From assembly GCA_026706505.1 (NCBI GenBank), contig JAPOYQ010000719.1:1-9165 (forward strand): DNA of 9,165 nucleotides, given 5' to 3'. Within the stretch, counting starts at the first letter, position 1. Every line of letters begins with the position of its first letter. Shown here in pieces: positions 1 to 6,125 of the stretch. Position numbers and translations under genes: made by a program. This stretch comes from Gemmatimonadota bacterium. Its GTDB lineage: Bacteria; Latescibacterota; UBA2968; UBA8231. The notes beneath the pieces were generated by a model. It saw only the letters and a list, made by a program, of their open reading frames with translations, had not been told where the DNA came from and ran no database searches.

Positions 1-572
1 TCGGCAAACAGCGAGTCGAGCTGGGCTTGGGCTGTTGCCGACAAATCGAACTGCGCTAGATTGACGATGTCCGACAGCTTGTGCGGTTTGTGGTTTGCGT
101 AACTTGAATCGAGCTGGGCCTGGACCGAATCCGACAGACCGAATCTCGACATATCGATTTTCTCGGATAGCTTGCGCGTCTTGGCGAATTCTTCCAAGAA
201 TTCTTCAAACTGTCCTCCTTTGGCTAGGTGAAAAACCACCCTCCCATCCGTAGTATCGACTTTTGGTGTGTTTTCTTCACTTGAATAGGTAATCCTATAG
301 GATTTGGTCTGTGCGAACAGCGAGTCGAGGATAGCTGGCGCCACTTGCGGTGTGTCCAGCCGCGACAAGTCGAATTGTTCAGACAGTTTAGGGTCCTCGG
401 TCTTTTCGTAACTCAAGTCGAGCCGGGCTTGGGCTGAATCCGACAGACCGTACTGCGATAAGTCGATTAGCTGTGATAGGCTGGGAACGTTGTTCTTTCT
501 GTAGATTGAATCAAAACGAGCTTGGGCCGAATCCGACAGGCCGTACTGTGACAGTTTCAGTAGCTTGGATAT
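1..572 (-). repeat. 93-bp (31-residue) in-frame tandem repeat array
   Basis: Five units are visible in the secreted protein, read on the minus strand. They begin at 572, 479, 386, 170 and 77; the last is cut by the window edge. Units 1, 2 and 4 are exactly 93 bp. Unit 3 is 216 bp because it carries extra sequence. The protein core is LSxxxDLSQYGLSDSAQARLDSxY followed by a variable charged or polar linker. At DNA level the 15-mer gaatccgacagaccg (plus strand) occurs at 127-141 and 436-450, and a version differing near its end begins at 529. The offsets (93 and 309 bp) match the repeat phase exactly. The near-identity at silent positions suggests fairly recent unit duplication. Each unit is probably one or two short helices, which is inferred from composition only. 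Confidence 0.88.
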
Positions 573-1400
573 GCCAGACGATCTGGGTTTCTCTTCCTCT
601 TCTGCTTTCGCCAACCAGTCGAGCGCAAGCCCCACAAATGTGTCATAATCTGGCGTGCCTATGGCCTTTTCGTCCGTTAGGGGAACATCTAGCAGGAAGT
701 CGTAGTACGCCGGCACAATAGCTTTGTTCTCGCGTCCGTTGGCGCGATAGTAAAGCCTCGGGTAGGAAACCATGCGCTGAGCCCATTCGTACTTGATGAA
801 TGCCGTAGCATAATCGACAAATCCCGGGGTGAGTGCGTACTCCTCGCGTCCCTCGGCCAGAAACTCAAACTGGTCTTGCCGCCGCTGATCTATTTGGCGC
901 TTGAAATCCGCGATTTCCAGCCCCTCGTAGTCTAGACTGAAGGGGCCGAATTCAGACATCCATTCGACCACGAAGCGGTTATTGTCGGCTCCTGGGCCGC
1001 TGAACGAATAAGAAGGTCCGAAAAAGTCCTCTTCCACGACGATGTGCAAACTGTCGCCGGGTCCGACATAGAAGGCGAACAGATCTCGCTTGTCAAAGAC
1101 CATGAACTTCAGTAACTGCCACAGGCTAGGGAACCCGCTTTCGTACCGTCCGATGACGAGGGTTCCCCATGCAGTGGGCACCGAGAGGGAGAAGCGATTC
1201 TGCTCGTCTAGGACGATGCGGGACGTGGTCCGCGCCGGAGCAGAGTCGTATTGGATCCCGATTTCCCGCGAGCGGGGATCCCGAAATTCGCCAGTAATGA
1301 CTGCGACTTGCGGCTGCATTCCTTCTTCAGCCAAGGAGGAGACCGCACCGGTGAGTAGGATTATTGCGGCGATGAGGAATGCGTTTGATAAATGGTTCAT
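1..1400 (-). CDS. Secreted TlpA-like N-terminal region protein with 31-residue tandem repeats (3' end outside window)
   Basis: The frame is open from the ATG at 1400 to the left edge, giving 466 complete residues with no stop, so the C-terminus is missing. Residues 1-24 look like a signal peptide: a hydrophobic stretch from F8 to G18 ends in SSLA before EE. The n-region has no Lys or Arg, and there is no lipobox Cys. Residues about 30-145 are beta-rich and carry GPGDSL (113-118) and FSGPGADNNRF (133-143). A helical region follows, with paired aromatics around 190-265. This layout resembles the N-terminal half of FCB-group TlpA/AhpC-like envelope proteins, which normally end in a thioredoxin domain; here that part would lie outside the window. 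From residue 277 the protein becomes tandem repeats (core LSQYGLSDSAQARLDS). The ATG overlaps the preceding stop (ATGA) and I see no clear Shine-Dalgarno sequence, so translation is probably coupled. Exact function is unknown. Confidence 0.85.
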   Translation of the reverse strand, partial: MNHLSNAFLIAAIILLTGAVSSLAEEGMQPQVAVITGEFRDPRSREIGIQYDSAPARTTSRIVLDEQNRFSLSVPTAWGTLVIGRYESGFPSLWQLLKFMVFDKRDLFAFYVGPGDSLHIVVEEDFFGPSYSFSGPGADNNRFVVEWMSEFGPFSLDYEGLEIADFKRQIDQRRQDQFEFLAEGREEYALTPGFVDYATAFIKYEWAQRMVSYPRLYYRANGRENKAIVPAYYDFLLDVPLTDEKAIGTPDYDTFVGLALDWLAKAEEEEKPRSSGISKLLKLSQYGLSDSAQARFDSIYRKNNVPSLSQLIDLSQYGLSDSAQARLDLSYEKTEDPKLSEQFDLSRLDTPQVAPAILDSLFAQTKSYRITYSSEENTPKVDTTDGRVVFHLAKGGQFEEFLEEFAKTRKLSEKIDMSRFGLSDSVQAQLDSSYANHKPHKLSDIVNLAQFDLSATAQAQLDSLFA

Positions 1401-2812
1401 GCGAATAGCTTTTCTACCAGCGTCCGAGCCTGTTCGACGACCGTTTCGAGGCTGCCGGGGGCGAGCTTGGCCCAGTAGGTAACGTCTTCGTTGGCCTCGT
1501 GCCCACCTCGGGCGTAGGCTGCCCGCGTCGGCAGGTAGCCGACATAGTGCGTGGTGAGATGCGCTGGAAAGAGAAAAGAGGCCGCTGAGTTCGTTTTGAG
1601 CGCGAGTTGTCCTTCGACAAAAGGTTCCCCAGGCAGGCCGATTACGCCAAGGTCGCCGATGCGGAAAGCCTGGATTTCATAGGGAAACTCGGCGTCTCGT
1701 TGTCGGCATAGTTCGACGCTGTGGGTCGATGCGGCCCGGAACCAGTGCGGGTCCACTTCGCCGTTTGCGCCGCGCGGCGGTTGCGGATTCTCAGCGAGAA
1801 TCGCGTTGACCTCGCGCAAGCGCTCGGCCGGAATATTGCGCAAGGGCAGGCCGATCTTTTCGATTTTACAATCCAACGCAGCGTTGTTGGCAAACGCCAT
1901 ATTGTGAACGATTCGCTCGCTCATCTGGGCTAATTCGCGCCCCATCCGCTGGTGATCCGGTCGGCAATCTGGGTTGAAGGGATGCCAGGGGTTGATGTTG
2001 CCGCAACAGCCGTTGACGACCAATGGCACGGCGTCAGAGCCGAATAGCTGCTGCATCTGTCGCGTCCAAGCGCCAGGCCAATCCGCCGACACGGCCCGGT
2101 AGGTCTCGGGATATCCGAACGCATTGACCGGGTGACAGGTGTAGTGCAGGAGAAAAGCCAGCGGCTGCATATTCATATCTTGGATGCAGCACACGCCGAC
2201 TTCCGGGTCCATCGGCCCTTCGAGATAGCAGACATCCGCGATCCCAAACGGCTGCTGCTCCCGTCCCAGTGGCTTGGGCATGGCGATGGTGCCGTCCCGG
2301 CGTATGCCACGGCGATTGAAGGCCAAATCCCCTAACACGCCGCGTCCCAAACCGATGCGCACAGGCTGCAGTTTGCCCACCGCTGCGACCGCAGCCTCCA
2401 CTGCGGCGGCAGCGGCCCGATCGCCGTAGGCGCGCTCGGCCCCGCGCAGATACTCGGTCTCTGCGGTAGTCTCCAATGGGAAATCTGGGTCCAGCATAAA
2501 GTAGCCGAGGCTCGGGGCGGAGTGCGTCTGGGTCGCCTGGACCATGATCGCCTCTGGTGAAATACCCGTTTGCTCGCCGATGGCGGTGCGGATCTCAGCC
2601 GTGTAGTCGCCGGTGACAATGGTGAGATCCAAGATCACCATGCAGACGCGCCGCTCGCCTGCCTCAAAGACGATGGCCTTGGCAAAGAGCGGGTCCATCA
2701 CGGCCTGGGCCGGACGGTGTTCGCCAGCTCCGCTGCCGGCCAGATGCGTCCCTGCGGGCGGAGTGATGTCGATCATCGCCGCTCCGGCTCGCAGTAGGTT
2801 GGTCTCGTGCAT
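1397..2812 (-). CDS. Neutral/alkaline ceramidase-like metalloenzyme, catalytic domain only
   Basis: This is a 471-residue protein of the neutral/alkaline non-lysosomal ceramidase N-terminal family. Landmarks in order are the N-terminal GAAMIDITPPAG (10-21), QATQTHSAP (92-100), HYTCHPVNAFG (223-233), SADWPG (242-247), NGCCGNINPWHP (267-278), GLPGEPF (392-398) and HYVGYLPT (422-429). H97, H227, E396 and Y423 or Y426 fit the zinc ligands known in Pseudomonas ceramidase (His, His, Glu, Tyr). The position of the nucleophilic Ser in the known GDVSPN motif is Asn here (N274 in GNINPW), so real ceramide hydrolysis is doubtful and the substrate is unknown. There is no signal peptide and no room for the C-terminal Ig-like domain of true ceramidases, so it is probably cytosolic. 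The start at 2812 is set by a good ribosome binding site; a longer reading to 2887 would run into the preceding gene. The stop overlaps the next start by 4 bp. Confidence 0.85.
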   Translation of the reverse strand: MHETNLLRAGAAMIDITPPAGTHLAGSGAGEHRPAQAVMDPLFAKAIVFEAGERRVCMVILDLTIVTGDYTAEIRTAIGEQTGISPEAIMVQATQTHSAPSLGYFMLDPDFPLETTAETEYLRGAERAYGDRAAAAAVEAAVAAVGKLQPVRIGLGRGVLGDLAFNRRGIRRDGTIAMPKPLGREQQPFGIADVCYLEGPMDPEVGVCCIQDMNMQPLAFLLHYTCHPVNAFGYPETYRAVSADWPGAWTRQMQQLFGSDAVPLVVNGCCGNINPWHPFNPDCRPDHQRMGRELAQMSERIVHNMAFANNAALDCKIEKIGLPLRNIPAERLREVNAILAENPQPPRGANGEVDPHWFRAASTHSVELCRQRDAEFPYEIQAFRIGDLGVIGLPGEPFVEGQLALKTNSAASFLFPAHLTTHYVGYLPTRAAYARGGHEANEDVTYWAKLAPGSLETVVEQARTLVEKLFA

Positions 2813-2818
2813 GACTTT

Positions 2819-2824
2819 TCCTTT
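2819..2824 (-). promoter_or_regulatory. Ribosome binding site fixing the ceramidase-like start
   Basis: The minus strand reads AAAGGA with 6 bases before the ATG at 2812, inside the 20-bp gap after the PhyH-HEAT stop. It supports the ATG at 2812 over the in-frame upstream start at 2887. The family's first conserved motif begins only ten residues after the chosen Met, as expected for this family. Confidence 0.75.
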
Positions 2825-2832
2825 CGGCGCAG

Positions 2833-4194
2833 CTAATAGCGCAATGCGGCGTTGTCCCACCGCAGCAGCGCATCTTGTGCCCGCCATTGGGGATGCGCTT
2901 CATCGTTGGCGGCGACGTGCTGGAACCACTCGGCGCAACGCGTATCCAAAGGACGCATACTCATCAGTGCGCCGAGGGCGTTAAAGCGCACAAAAGGCTC
3001 GGCGTCGGTCAGCGCCTCTACTACCCGCTCCTCAGCACCGCGCGCCTCCCGGCCCCATAGCGCTAGCGCCTGTAGCGCATTGTGCCGCACCCAGACATCT
3101 TCGTCTTCTAGGGCGCGCTTGATGTCGGGTATTAGCGCTAGGCTTTCGCGGCCCAGATCACCCGCGATGTCCGCGGCCATCGCTCGCAGCCACGGATCGG
3201 GGTCCGCCAGCGTCGCGCGCAGCGCATCCACGGCAACGCGGCCCGCCGCACTCAGTGCTACCGCCGCCATCTCGCGCTCTTGCTCGTCTCCGTGGCGCAT
3301 CCGGGCGACTAAAGCCCGCGCTCCATCGGCATCTACTTGCCCACCCAGACCATAGGCTGCCTCTAGAGCCTCGTGCTCCTGCTCAGAAGCTAAACTTTTG
3401 AATAGCGATGCCAGCGACGCCGTGCCACCGAGCCGTTCGTCCCCGCGGCCCCTGAGCCAGTTCCACATGGTCTGCCAAGTCTTGGGCAGGCACAATAAGC
3501 GCCCGTCGGGGAGTGCCGACCATTGGTGTGCGATTGCGGCAAAATCGGGATGGTAGGATGCTGCGGCCTTCCAGCTAGGCGCTTGCGGCTCGCCTCGGCG
3601 ATCGAAGACAAATTTGAGCATAATCCGCTCGGTGTCGCTCGTATTAGCTCCGGCCCGGTGCCAAGAAGAGAAATGGCAGATGGCCATAACCCCGGCGTCG
3701 CCCTCGACTCTGCATTCCAAGGTCTCCATCGCTTCAGGCCGCTGCCGATAGTACTGTGACCCAGGTACCACGGTCGTCGGCCCCAACTTTTTGGGCACCG
3801 CATGGGGGAAGTACACCAGCAACACCTTGCGCGGCCGGTGACCGTAACGCCAGGGGCGGGTCCAGCCCCGCAAGGTCCTCGGCGTTCCGTCTTGGTGAAA
3901 TCCGCCGGCTGCTTGGCCGGGTTGGGTCAGGTGGGCATGGCGGTGGCAGAGCATGTGATAATCCGCGCCTAAGATGCTCGTCAGCGTTCCCACCACCTGC
4001 GGATGCGACAATACTTGCGCAAGTGCTGGGACCCGTTCGTAGATGGCGTTGCCGGGATTTTTGTCTTGGACAAAGGCGGCGCAGGTCTGCGCGCAAACCG
4101 CTTGGTGTATCTCCGCGTCAATAGCGGGGTGGAAGATGTGGTACCCCCGCGCGATAAAGGCGAGTATCTCGTCGTCGTGGAGTCGAAAGTCCAC
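2833..4194 (-). CDS. Phytanoyl-CoA dioxygenase-like (PhyH) oxygenase with C-terminal HEAT repeats
   Basis: This is a 453-residue two-part protein. Residues about 1-260 match the PhyH family of Fe(II)/2-oxoglutarate dioxygenases, which hydroxylate lipids or small molecules. The iron ligands are visible as GGFHQDG (H100, D102) and the distal WHRAGANTSD (H179). R190, 11 residues later, is the expected 2-oxoglutarate-binding Arg. KKLGPTTVVPGSQYY (136-149) is the usual conserved loop. Residues about 290-420 are three to four HEAT-like helical repeats, for example DPDPWLRAMAADIAGDLG and DEDVWVRHNALQALALWG; such repeats usually bind protein. No signal peptide or membrane segment is seen. The start codon is GTG, supported by a strong Shine-Dalgarno sequence. 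It lies 37 bp after rluD and 20 bp before the ceramidase-like gene. All active-site residues are present, so it is probably active, but the substrate cannot be told; phytanoyl-CoA itself is unlikely to be the substrate in a bacterium. Confidence 0.88.
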   Translation of the reverse strand: MDFRLHDDEILAFIARGYHIFHPAIDAEIHQAVCAQTCAAFVQDKNPGNAIYERVPALAQVLSHPQVVGTLTSILGADYHMLCHRHAHLTQPGQAAGGFHQDGTPRTLRGWTRPWRYGHRPRKVLLVYFPHAVPKKLGPTTVVPGSQYYRQRPEAMETLECRVEGDAGVMAICHFSSWHRAGANTSDTERIMLKFVFDRRGEPQAPSWKAAASYHPDFAAIAHQWSALPDGRLLCLPKTWQTMWNWLRGRGDERLGGTASLASLFKSLASEQEHEALEAAYGLGGQVDADGARALVARMRHGDEQEREMAAVALSAAGRVAVDALRATLADPDPWLRAMAADIAGDLGRESLALIPDIKRALEDEDVWVRHNALQALALWGREARGAEERVVEALTDAEPFVRFNALGALMSMRPLDTRCAEWFQHVAANDEAHPQWRAQDALLRWDNAALRY

Positions 4195-4201
4195 AGGCCG
4201 T

Positions 4202-4208
4202 CCTCCTC
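4202..4208 (-). promoter_or_regulatory. Strong ribosome binding site for the GTG-started PhyH-HEAT gene
   Basis: The minus strand reads GAGGAGG with 7 bases before the GTG at 4194. It lies in the 37-bp gap after the rluD stop, the largest gap in the window. This is the clearest Shine-Dalgarno sequence seen here and it decides the GTG start. It suggests the accessory genes have their own good translation start rather than relying on coupling to rluD. Confidence 0.8.
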
Positions 4209-4231
4209 GTCGGTTGTCTATGGTCGTCGCG

Positions 4232-5185
4232 CTATCCGCTCTCCATCCGCGCCGCCTCTAATACGGCTTGCAAGTCCTCCGGCAGCGGCGCGGTAAACTC
4301 CATCATCTCGCCGGTGCTCGGATGCGCGAAGCGCAGTTTTTTGGCGTGCAGGGCTTGGCGTTTGATCAAGCTTAGCATCCAGTTGGCTTGGCGTCGATAT
4401 TCGGGGCGGACCCCTCTGGCTTGGTCGCGGCCTCCATACACAGGGTCGCCGAAGACCGGGTGGCCGATATGGGCTAGGTGTACGCGGATTTGGTGCGTGC
4501 GTCCGGTCTCTAGGCGGCATTCGACTAGGTTGGTAAAGGGGAAGCGCTCGGCGACCTTGAAGTTGGTGGCCGCGGCTCGACCGTCGGCGATTACAGCCAT
4601 CTTTTTGCGGTTCTTGGGATGGCGGCCAATCGGGGCCTCGATCCGGCCCTCGGCTTCCCGCATCCCTCCCCATACGAGGGCGAGATAACAGCGCTCAATC
4701 CGCCGCGCTTGCAGGCTGTGGGCGAGCCGCCGGTGGGCGGCGTCGCGCTTGGCCACTAGTAGCAAGCCACTAGTTTCCTTGTCGAGTCGGTGGACGATCC
4801 CCGGCCGGAGCGCGCCGTTGATGCCCGATAGGTGGCGGCCGTGGTGCAACAGCGCATTGACGAGGGTGCCCTCGGTCGCGCCCGGAGCCGGATGCACGGT
4901 CATACCGGCCGCCTTGTTCACGACTAGCAGATCGTCGTCTTCGTACGCGATGGACAGGGGTAGCGGCTCGGGACGCACGGCTGATGGCTCGGGCGCGGGC
5001 AGTTCGACGGCAATTTCGTCTCCAGGCTGGACCAAGTAAGCCGGGCGCGTCTTTTTGCCGTTGACGCGGATTGCTCCGGCCTTGATTAGTGCTTGGATAC
5101 TGCTACGCGAATGTTGGGGACAGTGGGTGCGGAGGAAGAGATCGAGCCGCTCGGCGGCTGATTCGACGGGGACGGCGAGGTCCAT
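4232..5185 (-). CDS. rluD: RluA-family 23S rRNA pseudouridine synthase (RluD type)
   Basis: This 317-residue protein should convert specific uridines in 23S rRNA to pseudouridine during large-subunit assembly in the cytosol. An S4 RNA-binding domain fills residues about 11-60 (AERLDLFLRTHCPQHSRSSI, then IRVNGK). The synthase domain follows from about 80, with DLLVVNKAAGMTVHP (85-99), the catalytic motif GIVHRLDKETSG (129-140, catalytic D135), and ETGRTHQIRVHLAHIGHPV (226-244). Length and domain order match RluD and Bacillus YlyB, and the latter also sits next to lspA. The ATG at 5185 lies 6 bp after the lspA stop. GGAAG at 5195-5199 (9 bases upstream, inside the end of lspA) is a usable ribosome binding site. 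RluD rather than RluC or RluA is inferred from the S4 domain and context; the exact uridine targets cannot be told. Confidence 0.92.
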   Translation of the reverse strand: MDLAVPVESAAERLDLFLRTHCPQHSRSSIQALIKAGAIRVNGKKTRPAYLVQPGDEIAVELPAPEPSAVRPEPLPLSIAYEDDDLLVVNKAAGMTVHPAPGATEGTLVNALLHHGRHLSGINGALRPGIVHRLDKETSGLLLVAKRDAAHRRLAHSLQARRIERCYLALVWGGMREAEGRIEAPIGRHPKNRKKMAVIADGRAAATNFKVAERFPFTNLVECRLETGRTHQIRVHLAHIGHPVFGDPVYGGRDQARGVRPEYRRQANWMLSLIKRQALHAKKLRFAHPSTGEMMEFTAPLPEDLQAVLEAARMESG

Positions 5186-5191
5186 GGGAAT

Positions 5192-5698
5192 TTACTTCCG
5201 CGCGATTTCCTCTTCGGGCGCAGGGGAGGACGGCTGCTCTGGGTTGGCGTCCGTCTTTTCGCGGCGCGAGTAGCCCAAGACCAAGAGCAAGACGCCGACG
5301 GTGACGAAGGAATCGGCGAAGTTGAAGATCGGCCAGCGCAAATCCCCGAGGCCGAAGTCGAAAAAATCTATTACTTCCCCCAAGTACAGGCGGTCGATGA
5401 TGTTGCCCACGGCACCGCCTAATACTAGGCAGAGGGCTAGGCGCAAGAACCGCTCGTTTTCGGCGAGCGAGCGATAGAGGTAAACGAGGATGCCGAGCGC
5501 GAGGATCGAGAAGGCAGTGTGCAGAAGTGGGCTGCCCACGTTCAGCCCGAAGGCCGCGCCTGGGTTGTGGATGTAGGTCAGGCGGAAAAAGTCGCCCAAT
5601 ACAGGCTCGGACTGGTGCAGTGTCATGGAGCCGCGGACGATGAATTTGCTCGCTTGATCGATGGCCACGGCAACTGGTATGATCCACAGGAACGTCAC
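5192..5698 (-). CDS. lspA: Lipoprotein signal peptidase (signal peptidase II)
   Basis: This 168-residue inner-membrane aspartyl protease removes the signal peptide of lipid-modified prolipoproteins. Conserved boxes are all present: DQASK (14-18), HNPGAAFG (44-51), GGAVGNIIDRLYLGEVIDFFDF (94-115 region) and FNFADS (125-130). The invariant D14, N99, D102, N126 and D129 are visible. D111 and D129 are the expected catalytic pair by comparison with the Pseudomonas structure. Four hydrophobic membrane segments are seen at about 2-20, 57-78, 85-104 and 124-145. A charged, Pro/Glu-rich tail (about 147-168) extends past the last segment. The start is GTG, overlapping the previous gene's TGA in the sequence GTGA. 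A later ATG (codon 25) would lose D14. A GAGGAAGAG element about 11 bases upstream may help initiation. Confidence 0.95.
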   Translation of the reverse strand: MTFLWIIPVAVAIDQASKFIVRGSMTLHQSEPVLGDFFRLTYIHNPGAAFGLNVGSPLLHTAFSILALGILVYLYRSLAENERFLRLALCLVLGGAVGNIIDRLYLGEVIDFFDFGLGDLRWPIFNFADSFVTVGVLLLVLGYSRREKTDANPEQPSSPAPEEEIARK

Positions 5699-6099
5699 TC
5701 TAAGTCCGACTCTTCCTCGCGCTTGGACTTGCAGCTAATGCACTGGGTGGCGGTGGGCACGGCTTCTAGGCGACCGCGGCCGATTGGCCCCTGGCAGGTG
5801 CGGCAGATACCAAAGGTGCCGTCCTCGATGCGTTGCAGGGCCTCGTTTAAGTAGTCGATGTAATCGCCACCGCGCTGGGCGAGGAGCAGGGATTTTTCCC
5901 GCTCCATGGCGTCGGTCCCGTGGTCGGCCATGTGCAGCGAGTAGGTTGAGCGATCCTCGGAGGCTGTTTCCCGGGCGTCGTTGCGCGAGGTGTTTTCGAT
6001 AGCTTCGACATCATCCGAGGTCTGGGCGATTTTTTCGCGGAGCAATTTCTTAAAAAAATCGAGGTGTTCTTGGTCCATCTGATTGGGTTTGTTATCCAT
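5695..6099 (-). CDS. TraR/DksA-type C4 zinc-finger protein, likely RNA polymerase regulator
   Basis: This 134-residue protein has a long polar helical N-terminal part (about 10-90, probable coiled coil). A C-terminal C4 zinc finger follows, with C99, C102, C120 and C123 in ICRTCQGPIGRGRLEAVP and ATQCISCK. The segment YSLHMADHGTDAMEREKS (53-70) is typical of the YteA/DksA-like subgroup. Family members bind in the RNA polymerase secondary channel and alter promoter response, often with ppGpp. The acidic tip motif of E. coli DksA (DPxDxA) is not recognisable, so I do not use the dksA symbol. A location between ileS and lspA is common for this family in several phyla. The start at 6099 is set by the ribosome binding site AGAGGTGA; an open frame continues upstream to 6381 only because it overlaps ileS. 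The stop overlaps the lspA start. Confidence 0.9.
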   Translation of the reverse strand: MDNKPNQMDQEHLDFFKKLLREKIAQTSDDVEAIENTSRNDARETASEDRSTYSLHMADHGTDAMEREKSLLLAQRGGDYIDYLNEALQRIEDGTFGICRTCQGPIGRGRLEAVPTATQCISCKSKREEESDLE

Positions 6100-6106
6100 T
6101 TTACTT

Positions 6107-6114
6107 TCACCTCT
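6107..6114 (-). promoter_or_regulatory. Ribosome binding site fixing the dksA-like start
   Basis: The minus strand reads AGAGGTGA with 7 bases before the ATG at 6099, within the 26-bp gap after ileS. It supports the 134-residue protein over a 228-residue reading that begins inside ileS and has an Arg-rich, low-complexity N-terminus unlike the family. Confidence 0.78.
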
Positions 6115-6125
6115 CTTCACTAGTA

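Noticed and set aside
1..572. CRISPR array or non-coding repeat
   Set aside because: The 93-bp units keep frame, vary in a coding pattern and lack the short identical direct repeats with unique spacers of a CRISPR array.
1320..1400. Lipoprotein signal, suggested by the nearby lspA
   Set aside because: There is no Cys after the hydrophobic stretch, so the signal looks like an ordinary type I signal peptide.
1090..1482. 130-codon plus-strand open frame across the junction of the ceramidase-like and repeat-protein genes
   Set aside because: The minus strand has a signal peptide, TlpA-like motifs and a coupled start here; the plus frame shows no family features and no ribosome binding site.
2813..2887. 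Longer N-terminus for the ceramidase-like protein
   Set aside because: It would overlap the end of the PhyH-HEAT gene, adds residues unlike the family, and ignores the good ribosome binding site before the ATG at 2812.
2613..3355. Overlapping plus-strand open frames of 123 and 167 codons
   Set aside because: They are antisense to the ceramidase-like and PhyH-HEAT genes, Ser/Ala/Arg-rich and without recognisable motifs; the minus-strand proteins have clear families.
4195..4231. Terminator or promoter in the largest gap
   Set aside because: In 37 bp I find no stem-loop followed by a T run and no convincing -35/-10 pair, only a ribosome binding site.
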